From Colwellia sp. 1_MG-2023 (lineage in GTDB: Bacteria > Pseudomonadota > Gammaproteobacteria > Enterobacterales > Alteromonadaceae): a stretch of 64,000 bases of DNA. Of this stretch, positions 47,215-56,914 are shown piece by piece. Position 1 is the first letter of the stretch. Each line of letters begins with the position of its first letter. Both the position numbers and the translations under genes were made by a program. The notes under the pieces were generated by a model. That model worked only from the letters and a program-made list of their open reading frames with translations. It ran no database searches and was not told the DNA's origin. The stretch spans positions 1 to 64,000 of the forward strand of contig NZ_JAUOPE010000019.1 of NCBI RefSeq assembly GCF_030546755.1, in the 5' to 3' direction.

Positions 47215-47342
47215 TGTAATTAAATTACATTTTTGTTTGTTTGTTACATTTTTGTTGCGGTATTGTAATAGTTTTCACTTGTTTTTTTGCAAGTTTTGCG
47301 TTGGTTTATTATTTGAAAGTAAGTTTTTGTAATAAAATTACA
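47215..47342. promoter_or_regulatory. Pair of near-identical TGTAAT palindromes
   Basis: TGTAATTAAATTACA (47215-47229) and TGTAATAAAATTACA (47328-47342) differ by one base and lie 113 bases apart in the 576-base gap upstream of the DUF3718 gene. They could be two binding sites of one dimeric regulator with DNA looping. No gene is seen in the gap. Confidence 0.45.
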
Positions 47343-47499
47343 ATGCTTTGAGTTGGATGATAGTATCTTATTATCAGGAAAGTGCGTTACACGACTTATA
47401 GCGAGGCATTTGGAGGATTATTTCAATACTCAGTACTTGAAAGTTTGGTGATGGTGAAAATTTATCCATAAAAAGCCAATATAGGCTATAGCTTGGAAG

Positions 47500-47530
47500 C
47501 GTATTCCTGTATAATGCGCGACTTCAAAAT
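47500..47530 (+). promoter_or_regulatory. Probable promoter of ybiT
   Basis: A consensus TATAAT at 47510-47515 is followed by a GC-rich discriminator (GCGCGAC), about 180 bases upstream of the ybiT start. No good -35 box is visible. The GC-rich discriminator is typical of growth-rate and ppGpp-controlled promoters. Confidence 0.5.
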
Positions 47531-47692
47531 TACCGGTAAATAAAAGCGTAACTAGATACTGATAGCTGTTAGCGTTTTGCCATTAATTAACAATACGTTG
47601 TTGTAGTAAAACAATACGTAGTTAAACATTTCCTGCTAGTGACTGACGTTTTTTAACTGTTATTAGCCGAGCCAATATTTAGGAACTCACTT

Positions 47693-49297
47693 TTGATCTC
47701 TACTTCTAATATTACAATGCAATTTGGCGCAGAGCCATTATTTGAAAACATTTCCGCAAAATTTGGTAATGGAAATCGTTATGGTTTAATAGGTGCTAAT
47801 GGTTGTGGAAAATCAACCTTTATGAAAATACTCAGTGGTGATTTAGTTCCAAGTTCAGGTAATGTTTCTGTGAGTGCCGGCAACAAAGTTAGTACTTTAG
47901 GGCAAGATCAGTTTGCTTTTGAAGAATTTTCTGTGATCGACACTGTGATCATGGGTGATATGGCATTGTGGAAGGTTAAGCAAGAGCGAGATGCCATTTA
48001 CGCACAACCTGAAATGTCTGAAGAAGATGGTATGCGTGCCGGCGAATTAGAAAGTGAATTTGCTGAAATGGACGGTTACACCGCAGAAAGTCGAGCCGGT
48101 GAAATATTACTCGACGCAGGTATAGAAGAATCATTTCATTATGGCTCTATGCAGCAAGTTGCTCCCGGTTGGAAATTACGTGTACTACTTGCGCAAGCAT
48201 TATTTGCAAATCCTGATATTTTATTACTTGATGAACCGACCAATAACTTAGATATTCATACAATCAGTTGGTTAGAAGCTGAGTTAAATAAACGTAAATG
48301 TACGATGATCATCATTTCGCATGATCGACATTTTTTAAATGCCGTTTGTACCCACATGGCTGATATTGATTACGGCGAACTGCGTATTTATCCGGGAAAC
48401 TATGAATTTTATCTAGCGCAATCTGCTTTATTAAGAGAACAATTATTATCAGGCAATGAGAAAAAAGAAGCTGAAATTGCAGAATTACAAGACTTTGTTA
48501 ACCGTTTTGGCGCAAATGCTTCAAAAGCAAAACAAGCGAGTTCTCGTGCTAAAAAAATGGATAAAATTAAATTAGATGAAGTGAAGTCATCAAGTCGAAT
48601 TACCCCTAAAATTGCTTTCGCACCGGGTAAAAAAATGCATCGACAAGCGTTAGAACTTGAAAATTTAGGTCATGGCTTTGATGGTGAAGCGCTTTTTAGC
48701 AAAGGTGATTTATTATTAGAAGCCGGCGCTAAATTAGCGATTATTGGTGAAAATGGCGTTGGCAAAACCACCTTTTTACGTTGCTTAGTAAATGAATTAA
48801 AGCAAAACGAAGGTGTCATTAAATGGTCTGAAAATGCGTCGGTAGGTTATTGCCCTCAAGATAGTGGTTCCTTTTTTGATAACGATTTAACGTTAATGGA
48901 TTGGATGTCGCAATGGCGCAGACCCTGCCATAATGATTTAAGTGTGCGAGGCATGTTAGGCAGAATGCTTTTTACCGATGACGATGCTAATAAAAAAGCA
49001 CGCAATTGCTCAGGTGGTGAAAAGAACCGTTTATTATTTGGTATGTTAATGATGGCTGACGTTAATGTATTAATTATGGACGAGCCGACTAACCACATGG
49101 ATATTGAAGCCATTGATGCCTTAAATAATGCCTTGAAAGACTTTGAAGGTACTTTGATTTTTGTTAGTCATGACCGAGAATTCGTCTCGAGTTTAGCTAC
49201 GCGTATTATCGATATCAAAGATAAACAGCTGGTAAATTTTCAAGGTACGTTAGATGAATATTTAGACAGTCAACTACAAGCAAAAAACGTCGCTTAA
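47693..49297 (+). CDS. ybiT: ABC-F family ATPase YbiT
   Basis: This 534-residue soluble protein has two ABC ATPase domains (Walker [10 protein letters not shown] and GENGVGKTT, signature SGGEKNRLL, Walker [12 protein letters not shown] and [10 protein letters not shown]) joined by an ABC-F linker. It is close to E. coli YbiT along its whole length. ABC-F proteins act on the ribosome E site. The start is TTG at 47693 after AGGAA, matching the YbiT N-terminus; no ATG is near. Confidence 0.95.
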   Translation: MISTSNITMQFGAEPLFENISAKFGNGNRYGLIGANGCGKSTFMKILSGDLVPSSGNVSVSAGNKVSTLGQDQFAFEEFSVIDTVIMGDMALWKVKQERDAIYAQPEMSEEDGMRAGELESEFAEMDGYTAESRAGEILLDAGIEESFHYGSMQQVAPGWKLRVLLAQALFANPDILLLDEPTNNLDIHTISWLEAELNKRKCTMIIISHDRHFLNAVCTHMADIDYGELRIYPGNYEFYLAQSALLREQLLSGNEKKEAEIAELQDFVNRFGANASKAKQASSRAKKMDKIKLDEVKSSSRITPKIAFAPGKKMHRQALELENLGHGFDGEALFSKGDLLLEAGAKLAIIGENGVGKTTFLRCLVNELKQNEGVIKWSENASVGYCPQDSGSFFDNDLTLMDWMSQWRRPCHNDLSVRGMLGRMLFTDDDANKKARNCSGGEKNRLLFGMLMMADVNVLIMDEPTNHMDIEAIDALNNALKDFEGTLIFVSHDREFVSSLATRIIDIKDKQLVNFQGTLDEYLDSQLQAKNVA

Positions 49298-49327
49298 ACA
49301 GTATATAGATTTTTAAAAGAGTAACTT

Positions 49328-49786
49328 ATGATAAACAACGATCTACTGCGTCGAATCAGTAAAATATTTTCTCTCACTGACGAGCAAATTATCGCGGTCT
49401 TTGCGCTCGGCCAAGGCAATGTAGCCAAAGAACAGTTAGCACATTTTTATAAAGAAAAAGATGAAGCTGATTATCAAGAAATTCCAGATCTCGCGTTTGC
49501 TTGTTTTTTAAACGGTTTAATTATTGAAAAACGTGGCGAGAAAGACGGTCCACAACCAGTACCTCAAAACGAATTAACCAACAATATTATCTTTAATAAG
49601 GTAAAAATTGCCTTAGCATTAAAAGCGGATGAGGTCATTGAAATTTTATCTTTAGCAGGTTTAACCCTAGGTAAATACGAATTAAGTGCTTTCTTTAGAA
49701 ACGTTAATCATAAACATTACAAAACTTGCTCTGATGACGTGTTATCTACCTTTTTAAAAGGCTTACAAATGAAGTTTCATGGATAA
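49328..49786 (+). CDS. yehS: DUF1456 family protein YehS
   Basis: This 152-residue protein has two copies of the DUF1456 helical unit: LLRRISKIFSLTDEQIIAVF and IFNKVKIALALKADEVIEIL. It is similar to E. coli YehS, of unknown role. It lies 30 bases after ybiT and its end overlaps the earliest possible start of the helicase gene, so the three genes probably form one operon. Confidence 0.9.
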   Translation: MINNDLLRRISKIFSLTDEQIIAVFALGQGNVAKEQLAHFYKEKDEADYQEIPDLAFACFLNGLIIEKRGEKDGPQPVPQNELTNNIIFNKVKIALALKADEVIEILSLAGLTLGKYELSAFFRNVNHKHYKTCSDDVLSTFLKGLQMKFHG

Positions 49787-49790
49787 CGCT

Positions 49791-50975
49791 ATGTCATTTT
49801 CAGTATTGGGGTTATCTGAACCGCTGTTAGAAGCATTAACTGAATTGGGACATAACAAGCCTACATCAATTCAACAACAAGCAATTCCGGTCGTTTTATC
49901 TGGAAAAGATTTAATTGCCGCGGCGCAAACCGGTACAGGTAAAACCGCTAGTTTTGTTTTACCTTTACTTGAAAAATTTAATCACGATAAAACCTTGCGT
50001 GGTAAACGTATTCGCGCGTTAGTGCTTACACCAACCCGTGAATTAGCGATACAAGTGGAAGCGAGTATTGCGCAATATGCAAAGTACTTAGCAGTAAGTT
50101 CCTTGGCGGTTTATGGGGGAACAGCTATCGAGCCACAAAAGCAGCGCCTGATTTGGGGGGTGGATATTTTAGTTGCGACTCCCGGTAGACTTTTAGACAT
50201 GGCTCATCAGCGACTATTGCATTTTGATGAGTTAGAGGTTTTAGTATTAGACGAAGCCGATAGAATGTTAGATATGGGCTTTATCGATGATATTAATAAA
50301 ATTATTGAGCGCTTACCCAATACAAGACAAAACTTATTGTTTTCAGCAACTATCTCTAATGATGTCCGTGCATTGGCAAAGCGTGCCATTGACGACAAGG
50401 CTTGTGAGATTTCTCTTCATCACGATAATGCTTCGCAACCGAAAATTGATCAATGGTTAGTTACGACTGATAAAAGCAATAAATCAGCCTTGCTCAGTTA
50501 TTTAATTCAAGCACTTAACTGGCAACAAGCGCTGATTTTTATTGAAACAAAACATGGTGCGGCAAAGCTTGTTAGTCAATTAGAAAAACGTGGTATTAAA
50601 GCCGAATGTATTCACAGTGGTCGCACGCAAGAAATAAGAGAGCGCATTTTAAACGACTTTAAAGCCGGAAAAATTGACTACTTAGTGGCAACAGGTATTG
50701 CTGCACGTGGTATTGATATCGGCGATTTAGCTCGCGTGGTAAATTATGATTTACCGGCAAAAGTTGAGGATTACATACATCGAATTGGCAGAACCGGTCG
50801 TGCAGGCGAAAGCGGCGAAGCTATTTCATTAGTTTCAAAAGATAACTTTCGAGAATTATGTGCCATTGAAAGCCGCTTAGGTCATATCATTTCACGCAGA
50901 GCTTTTGATGAATTTCCCGTGAAAAAAGCCGTTCCAGTATCGATATTAAATTATAAACCCAAAAATCGTCATTAA
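49791..50975 (+). CDS. DEAD-box RNA helicase (RhlE-like)
   Basis: This 394-residue helicase has all motifs: PTSIQQQAIP, AQTGTGKT, PTRELA, TPGR, LDEADRMLD, SAT, TGIAARGIDI and HRIGRTGR. The C-terminus is short with no extra RNA-binding domain. The ATG at 49791 gives the usual MSFSVLGL start; an ATG four codons upstream overlaps yehS. Operon with ybiT and yehS suggests work on ribosomes or RNA folding in the cold. Confidence 0.92.
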   Translation: MSFSVLGLSEPLLEALTELGHNKPTSIQQQAIPVVLSGKDLIAAAQTGTGKTASFVLPLLEKFNHDKTLRGKRIRALVLTPTRELAIQVEASIAQYAKYLAVSSLAVYGGTAIEPQKQRLIWGVDILVATPGRLLDMAHQRLLHFDELEVLVLDEADRMLDMGFIDDINKIIERLPNTRQNLLFSATISNDVRALAKRAIDDKACEISLHHDNASQPKIDQWLVTTDKSNKSALLSYLIQALNWQQALIFIETKHGAAKLVSQLEKRGIKAECIHSGRTQEIRERILNDFKAGKIDYLVATGIAARGIDIGDLARVVNYDLPAKVEDYIHRIGRTGRAGESGEAISLVSKDNFRELCAIESRLGHIISRRAFDEFPVKKAVPVSILNYKPKNRH

Positions 50976-51229
50976 CTTATTTGATAAAGCTTATCCTTGG
51001 ATTTTGCTTTTATTTTTATAGAATTTCGCTAGATAAATAAAGGAATAATGACTTTTTATATACCTTTTTAACTCTTCATTTTATCTAACTTTTATCAACT
51101 TGTTTTCAATTTGCTTTATGTGAATTGATTCTTTTTTTTGCAACAGCGTCGCTTTTTAAATAAGGTAATGCTAACGTTATTGGTAATTTAGCGAATTATT
51201 TTCGTGATGCTAGCGTAAGTTGAAAAATA

Positions 51230-53059
51230 GTGAATATACCTGATATCCCAAATAATCATGCTTTAGCCATGTTGTTAGTTACCGTTGTTGCTTTATATTT
51301 TTTTCGTCGCGATGATATTCCGCTTGAAACCTCATCTTTGGCTGTTTTAGTCATTTTATGCTTATTGTTTACTATTTTTCCTTTTGAAATTAACGGTACT
51401 CATTTAGAAGCCTCTTCTTTATTTTTTGGCTTTGGTCATGAAGCCTTAATCACGGTTTGTGGTTTAATGATTATTGGTCATGCTTTAGTGAGAACAGGGG
51501 CGTTAGTACCTGTTGGGCGTTATTTAGCGAAGTTATGGAAAATAAGTCCTGGCCTTTCATTACTGATCACCTTGATTGTTGCTGGCTTATTAAGTGCTTT
51601 TGTCAATAACACTCCGATTGTCGTTTTGTTTTTACCTATACTAACTAATGTTGCTTTAAGAACCCGTACTGATACTTCAGGGATGTTATTACCAATGGGT
51701 TTAGCAACATTAGTAGGAGGCATGACAACCACCATAGGTACCTCGACAAATTTATTAGTGGTCAGTGTTGCTAGTGATATGGGTTTACCTCGTATCAGCA
51801 TGTTTGCTTTCGCTACTCCGGCGCTCATTGCTGCGAGTATTGCCATAGCCTATTTATGGTTGATAGCGCCTAAATTACTACCTAAACGAACACCTTCATT
51901 ACCGGATACCTCTCCGCGTATTTTCAGTGCTTATTTAAATATCAATGAAGAAAGTATTGCTAACGGTACTACGGTGGCTGAAGTATTAAAAATGACCGAC
52001 GGTCAAATGAATATTCAAGCGGTGCAGCGAAGTCCTGAATATCAAAATATTGTGCCTTTTCCTGATACTGTATTAAAAGTTGGCGACCGTTTATTAGTAA
52101 AAGATTATCCGGATCAATTAAAAGAATTTGAATCAGCCACACATACCACCCTTTTTTCGGGGAGTCATAAAGTTGATGAAAACCACCCTTTAAATGCTGA
52201 GAAACAAACCTTGGCAGAAATCGTTGTTGTGCAACAGTCAGGTTTAGTCGGGCGAACGTTAAAGGAAGTTCAGTTTGCCAAGCGTTATGGTATATCGGTT
52301 ATTGCTTTGCACCGTGGTGGCAATGCCATGGAAATAGGGCGCAGAAGTATAGGACATGTGCCGATTCAAACGGGTGATGTGTTATTAGTACAAGGAGAAG
52401 CTGAACAAATTGATGAATTAAAAGAAAATCAGGGGTTTTTAATTATCGATGGCGCGGCTGAGTTACCTTATTCACAAAAAGCACCTTTGGCCTTAGCGGT
52501 CTTATTTTTCGTTGTTGCTGTTGCTGCTTTTGGTATATTACCTATCGCCATAAGTGCCATGTGCGGAACATTATTTTTATTAGTCACTAAGTGTCTTGAT
52601 TGGCGAGATTTGTCGGTGGCGCTAAGCAGTCAAGTAGTATTGATTGTTGTTGCCTCTTTAGCGTTAGGTTCGGCAATGATGCAAACAGGCGGAGCAGATT
52701 ATATTGCGCAAATGTTTGTCGCCTTGGCGTATGATTTGCCACCTGCGGGAGTACTTTCTGCTTTGATGTTGATGTTAGCGGTATTAACAAATGTTGTCTC
52801 AAATAATGCTGCAGCGGTTATCGGTACCCCAATTGCCATTTCAGTGGCCACTCAACTGGGTTTGCCGGTAGAACCCTTTATTTTAGCCGTGCTATTTGGT
52901 GCAAATTTAAGTTACGCCACGCCTATGGCGTATAAAACTAATATTTTGGTGATGAATGCCGGTGGTTATCAATTTTCTGATTTTATTCGCGTTGGTGTGC
53001 CATTAATTTTATTAATGTGGGTGACGCTGTCATTTTTATTAAGCTGGATATATTTATAA
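51230..53059 (+). CDS. SLC13-family permease with two TrkA-C domains
   Basis: This 609-residue transporter has N-terminal helices with the conserved VNNTPIVVLFLP and GTSTNLLV, two cytosolic TrkA-C domains in the middle (about residues 215-395), and C-terminal helices with VVSNNAAAVIGTP and FGANLSYATPMAYKTN. This layout is that of SLC13/DASS-type sulfate or dicarboxylate transporters. The start is GTG at 51230. The substrate is unknown. Confidence 0.9.
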   Translation: MNIPDIPNNHALAMLLVTVVALYFFRRDDIPLETSSLAVLVILCLLFTIFPFEINGTHLEASSLFFGFGHEALITVCGLMIIGHALVRTGALVPVGRYLAKLWKISPGLSLLITLIVAGLLSAFVNNTPIVVLFLPILTNVALRTRTDTSGMLLPMGLATLVGGMTTTIGTSTNLLVVSVASDMGLPRISMFAFATPALIAASIAIAYLWLIAPKLLPKRTPSLPDTSPRIFSAYLNINEESIANGTTVAEVLKMTDGQMNIQAVQRSPEYQNIVPFPDTVLKVGDRLLVKDYPDQLKEFESATHTTLFSGSHKVDENHPLNAEKQTLAEIVVVQQSGLVGRTLKEVQFAKRYGISVIALHRGGNAMEIGRRSIGHVPIQTGDVLLVQGEAEQIDELKENQGFLIIDGAAELPYSQKAPLALAVLFFVVAVAAFGILPIAISAMCGTLFLLVTKCLDWRDLSVALSSQVVLIVVASLALGSAMMQTGGADYIAQMFVALAYDLPPAGVLSALMLMLAVLTNVVSNNAAAVIGTPIAISVATQLGLPVEPFILAVLFGANLSYATPMAYKTNILVMNAGGYQFSDFIRVGVPLILLMWVTLSFLLSWIYL

Positions 53060-53118
53060 CAGAATTTATTTTCTGAATAAGACTATTGACCTAATAACGG
53101 TTATAAAACAATCAGTGT

Positions 53119-53499
53119 TTACTGATTTATTAATTTACCAAAGGCTATTTTTGCTTGTTTAGGGTGAGATAAATCAATGATTTCTATCATTTCACATTCA
53201 TCACGGATCATTTCAGTAATACTGCTAGGGTATAATCGACAATCTTCTGGGCGATCTTCGTAAATACCACAGGTATATTTTACCTGCTTAGTTGTATTTT
53301 CAGTGGAGACTATTTCTAAAAATGGGCATTGATTTAATGGTTGTTGAGTGTTTGGTTCATACCAAATTTTATAATCTCGGACAAATTGATAAATATCAGG
53401 GCGAAAAATTTCCCAAAGGTCAATTTCCTCAACTGTTGCTTCTATACCGCCATCACCATACTTGATACAACATTTTCCACATTGATTACAGGCTTTCAA
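53119..53499 (-). CDS. YkgJ-family cysteine cluster protein
   Basis: This 126-residue protein has the CxxCxxCC cluster at its start (CNQCGKCC) and further cysteines in NQCPFLE, YTCGIYEDRPEDCRLYP. The family probably holds a metal, zinc or an iron-sulfur cluster. Function unknown. It is divergent from yegD. Confidence 0.88.
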   Translation of the reverse strand: MKACNQCGKCCIKYGDGGIEATVEEIDLWEIFRPDIYQFVRDYKIWYEPNTQQPLNQCPFLEIVSTENTTKQVKYTCGIYEDRPEDCRLYPSSITEMIRDECEMIEIIDLSHPKQAKIAFGKLINQ

Positions 53500-53718
53500 C
53501 TAATACACCTAACTCATTATTTGTTCAAACTATATCATATCTAACACGTTTAATTTTTCTTGCTTGAAAAGCCTAATCTCGTAACGGATTAAAAAGCGTC
53601 TAAATTGCTTAAAAAATGTAATAACGAGTCAGTTAACTTAAAAACGTGGCTTGTACTTATCATTATTCCCCAGTATTCTACGCAGCCTTTTTTTATTTAG
53701 TAATGTGGAATAAACGAT

Positions 53719-55077
53719 ATGATAGGTTTTGATTATGGGACATCTAACTGTGCTGTAGGTGTTATGAAAAATGATCAACCAAAAATTCTATCCCTGGGTG
53801 AACATGGCCGTTTTACACCTTCTACATTATATGCACCAAGTCGCGATATTATTAGCCATTGGCTTTATCAACGTTTGCCTGAAAGTTCCCAAGCTGAATT
53901 TAAAGCGAAAAGGGCGTTACCTTTACAGCGTAGTCAAAACATTATTAGAGAGCTACAACTTGATGGTATTTCACCAGAGCTTTCATTTGGCCAAACTGCG
54001 CTGAATAATTATTTAGATGATCCAGAAGAAGGTTATTACATTAAATCGCCGAAATCTTTTTTAGGGGCAAGTGGTTTAGTTGACGCGCAAATTAACTTAT
54101 TTGAAGATATTGTTGCGGCAATGATGTTGAATATCAAAATGTTAGCTGAAGATGCTGAGCAAAAAGATATGACTAAAACAGTGATCGGCAGACCGATTAA
54201 TTTTCAAGGCTTAAAAGGCGAAGAGAGTAATCGCCAAGCCATAAACGTTTTAACGAATGCGGCAAAACGGGTCGGTTTTAAAGACGTTGAATTTCAGTTT
54301 GAGCCTGTTGCGGCAGGGTTTGAATATGAAGCCTCGCTTAGTCAAGAAACTAAAGTTTTAGTGGTGGATATTGGCGGTGGAACAACCGATTGCTCAATGC
54401 TATTAATGGGGCCAGAATTTAGAGATAGTACCGATAGAAGTGCACATTTATTGTCACATAGCGGTGTTCGTATTGGTGGTAATGATTTTGATATTCAACT
54501 CGCTTTAAAAGGTATTATGCCAAGCTTAGGTATGAATAGTTTACTTAAAACGGGTAAACCTATGCCAGTGAATAGTTTTAATCAAGCGATAGCGATTAAT
54601 AATGTTAATGAACAAACCGAGTTTTATAGCCAAGCTAATCGCAGATTTTTAGCGCAATTAAAACGAGACGCTGCGGAGCCTGATATATTTGAACGATTAA
54701 TAAAAGTTCATGACCAAAAGTTAAGTTATTGTTTAGTCAATGGGGCAGAGCAAGCAAAAATCGCCTTAACAGAAGCAAGCAAAGCAAAAATAGCGTTAGA
54801 TGAAATAGACGAGCAATTAGGTGTGGAAGTTTCACGTGGCTTAATGCTTGAGTCCAGCAGCAGTCAACTTAAACAAATTAGTCAAATGATGTCAGAAGCG
54901 GTCACGCAAGCAGGCTGTGAGCCGGATGTGATTTTTGTTACGGGAGGAACGGCGAAATCTCCCGTGTTAAATGATTATTTAAGTGCACAAATGCCAGGCA
55001 TTCCTTTAATCATTGGCGATCATTTTGGCAGTGTTACTGTTGGCTTAGCACGATGGGCACAAAGGATTTTTGCTTAA
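53719..55077 (+). CDS. yegD: Hsp70-family chaperone-like protein YegD
   Basis: This 452-residue protein has an Hsp70/actin-type ATPase fold (IGFDYGTSNCAVGV phosphate 1, VVDIGGGTTDCSML phosphate 2, VTGGTAKSP adenosine) and lacks the substrate-binding domain of DnaK. It is close to E. coli YegD. Function not established. It is followed by a short minisatellite. Confidence 0.93.
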   Translation: MIGFDYGTSNCAVGVMKNDQPKILSLGEHGRFTPSTLYAPSRDIISHWLYQRLPESSQAEFKAKRALPLQRSQNIIRELQLDGISPELSFGQTALNNYLDDPEEGYYIKSPKSFLGASGLVDAQINLFEDIVAAMMLNIKMLAEDAEQKDMTKTVIGRPINFQGLKGEESNRQAINVLTNAAKRVGFKDVEFQFEPVAAGFEYEASLSQETKVLVVDIGGGTTDCSMLLMGPEFRDSTDRSAHLLSHSGVRIGGNDFDIQLALKGIMPSLGMNSLLKTGKPMPVNSFNQAIAINNVNEQTEFYSQANRRFLAQLKRDAAEPDIFERLIKVHDQKLSYCLVNGAEQAKIALTEASKAKIALDEIDEQLGVEVSRGLMLESSSSQLKQISQMMSEAVTQAGCEPDVIFVTGGTAKSPVLNDYLSAQMPGIPLIIGDHFGSVTVGLARWAQRIFA

Positions 55078-55106
55078 AATAAGCCCCTGATGAACCTTTT
55101 AGCCAT

Positions 55107-55206
55107 TATGAGTTTAATTGGGTTTTTATGAGCTTAGTTGGGTTTATATGAACTTAGTTGGGTTTATATGAACTTAGTTGGGCTAATATGTACATAGTTG
55201 AGCATA
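55107..55206. repeat. 20-bp tandem repeat, five copies
   Basis: Five head-to-tail units of exactly 20 bases, consensus TATGAACTTAGTTGGGTTTA, run from 30 bases after the yegD stop. Middle copies are nearly identical and outer ones diverge. Because 20 is not a multiple of three it is not coding. Copy number may vary among strains. Confidence 0.9.
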
Positions 55207-55221
55207 GCTATTTTGTCGTTA

Positions 55222-55416
55222 TTAGTTTTCTGAACGTTTAGCTTCAATGTGTTTTTTACAACGAATAACAATGGCTATTTTTTCGTCTTCAGATTTATCT
55301 ATCCATGTGGTAATTTCTGACGAGGTTCGATAACAACCGGTACATACATTTGAGATGTCTAAGTGACACTGACCAATACAAGGGGTGATAACTCGATTAT
55401 TATTTCCGACAAACAT
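55222..55416 (-). CDS. DUF1289 family protein
   Basis: This 64-residue protein has the DUF1289 cysteine pattern: TPCIGQCHLDISNVCTGCYRTSSEITTW (four cysteines) and one further Cys near the end. It probably binds a metal ion. The family is widespread in Proteobacteria and uncharacterised. Confidence 0.9.
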   Translation of the reverse strand: MFVGNNNRVITPCIGQCHLDISNVCTGCYRTSSEITTWIDKSEDEKIAIVIRCKKHIEAKRSEN

Positions 55417-55608
55417 ACAAGGCTAACTCTATTTTCTCTCGAACCAATATATAAACCACTATTTTATACGGCGGCATGATAGCAGTTTATTGATAGGGTG
55501 TGAAAGTGATTATCTTAGAGATTATTCATCTATTTATGCGTCCAAAAAAGCGTTAAAAGAAAAATAATCATCTAAAGCGGTAATAATAGGCGTTACAGAA
55601 ATCTTATG

Positions 55609-56712
55609 TTAATCATGAATGCCTTTTATATCACCACGCATTACAGGAAATCCTTGATTCATCCAACCAAATATTCCTTCATAAAGCACCGCGGTTCTGG
55701 TGTAACCTAATTTAGCTAATTTTTTAATGGTATAGTCCGCAGCGGCACGAGGACATGAGCAATATGCAACTATTTGCACGTCTTTAGGAATACCTGCGAC
55801 GGTGTTGTTGATGTCCGTGTCTGTGTAATATGGAAAGGGAATCGAGCCTTCAATATGAGCATTTTGCCAAACAGAAGTCACTCGCGTATCAATTAACACC
55901 ATTCTCTGTTTCGCTAATAAAGCCTTGTGTAAGACATCTGAAGTAATATATTTTCCTTCTGTCAGGGTGAACTGAGGATCTTCACCCGTTGGATTAATCA
56001 CATATTCTTCTGGTTTAGGTAAGGCTTTTAAAATAGTTTTTTCATCTTTCCAGCCTAGTGCTTTACTACGTAAAAATGCAGTTATGTTATCAATAGTTTC
56101 AGCAGGCAACTTATCTTTATAGGCTATCATAGGCGTATCTTGTCGCCCGTTTCTGATCGCATGACGAATAAACTCATCCGTATTATGCGCTAGTGCAGAT
56201 TGGTTTCCCAACGCGGGAGCGGTAACTCCTTCACCGTTAACACCATGGCAAGTTGTACAGTTTTCAAGATAGGCTTGTTCACCTTTTTTAATATCACCGG
56301 TCACAGGATTAGTAGAAAATTTTAGACGTTCGACTCCCGCTTGCTCAAATAACCAATAGGTAAGATCCCAGGTTTCGTCTAATGTCATTGGTCCACCTAC
56401 TTCATCAAGATAGCCGCCCATTGCGGTGCCTTTTCTACCGTAAGACATAGGTCTTAATATTTGATGAGCAACGCCTGATTCCATTAGGCTTTTACTGCGT
56501 AACGATGGAGCATGATCATTAACATGACCTTGTCTATCTTCACCATGACACAAGGCGCAATATTTTTGATAATTATCAGCGGCAACTTTTGCTTGTTCTT
56601 CTGTTAGTTTTCTTGGCGGAGGCAATGTTTCACCATTATGTTGAAACGCGGTTACAGTAGGTGTAACGATGAGTAAAGCAGTGCAGAATAATAAGGTTAT
56701 TTTGTGATTCAT
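55609..56712 (-). CDS. Diheme cytochrome c fused to a rhodanese domain
   Basis: This 367-residue exported protein has a signal peptide (1-22) and two class I cytochrome c domains with CALCH (Cys52, Cys55, His56) and CTTCH (Cys152, Cys155, His156). Likely Met axial ligands lie at 99 and 195. From about 255 to 360 a rhodanese domain follows, with active-site loop CSCPRAAAD (Cys318 or Cys320). It is periplasmic. A rhodanese with two attached hemes suggests oxidation of a sulfur intermediate with electrons passed to the respiratory chain. Monocistronic. Confidence 0.9.
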   Translation of the reverse strand: MNHKITLLFCTALLIVTPTVTAFQHNGETLPPPRKLTEEQAKVAADNYQKYCALCHGEDRQGHVNDHAPSLRSKSLMESGVAHQILRPMSYGRKGTAMGGYLDEVGGPMTLDETWDLTYWLFEQAGVERLKFSTNPVTGDIKKGEQAYLENCTTCHGVNGEGVTAPALGNQSALAHNTDEFIRHAIRNGRQDTPMIAYKDKLPAETIDNITAFLRSKALGWKDEKTILKALPKPEEYVINPTGEDPQFTLTEGKYITSDVLHKALLAKQRMVLIDTRVTSVWQNAHIEGSIPFPYYTDTDINNTVAGIPKDVQIVAYCSCPRAAADYTIKKLAKLGYTRTAVLYEGIFGWMNQGFPVMRGDIKGIHD

Positions 56713-56843
56713 AATTAAAATTATTTGGTTTTTATGATTATCATTCTAGGTTACAAAGTATTCTGTGTCTAAGCAAATAGACAAGGGCAGGTGATAAATT
56801 TAGTAACAAAGAATGTGAATAGCATCATTTGAGGAAAGCTGAA

Positions 56844-56879
56844 GAAAAAGTCCTTAACAGGTTTTCAAGATTAAGGACT
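56844..56879 (-). terminator. Rho-independent terminator after the aldo/keto reductase gene
   Basis: AGTCCTTAA pairs with TTAAGGACT around a 13-base loop; on the minus strand it is followed by TTTTTCTTC. It lies about 36 bases past the stop. Confidence 0.7.
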
Positions 56880-56914
56880 CGCTTATAGATAGAAAAAAAG
56901 TGAATCGACTACTC

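Noticed and set aside
55107-55206. Direct repeats considered as a CRISPR array
   Set aside because: Units are contiguous with no spacers, only 20 bases long, and no cas genes are present.
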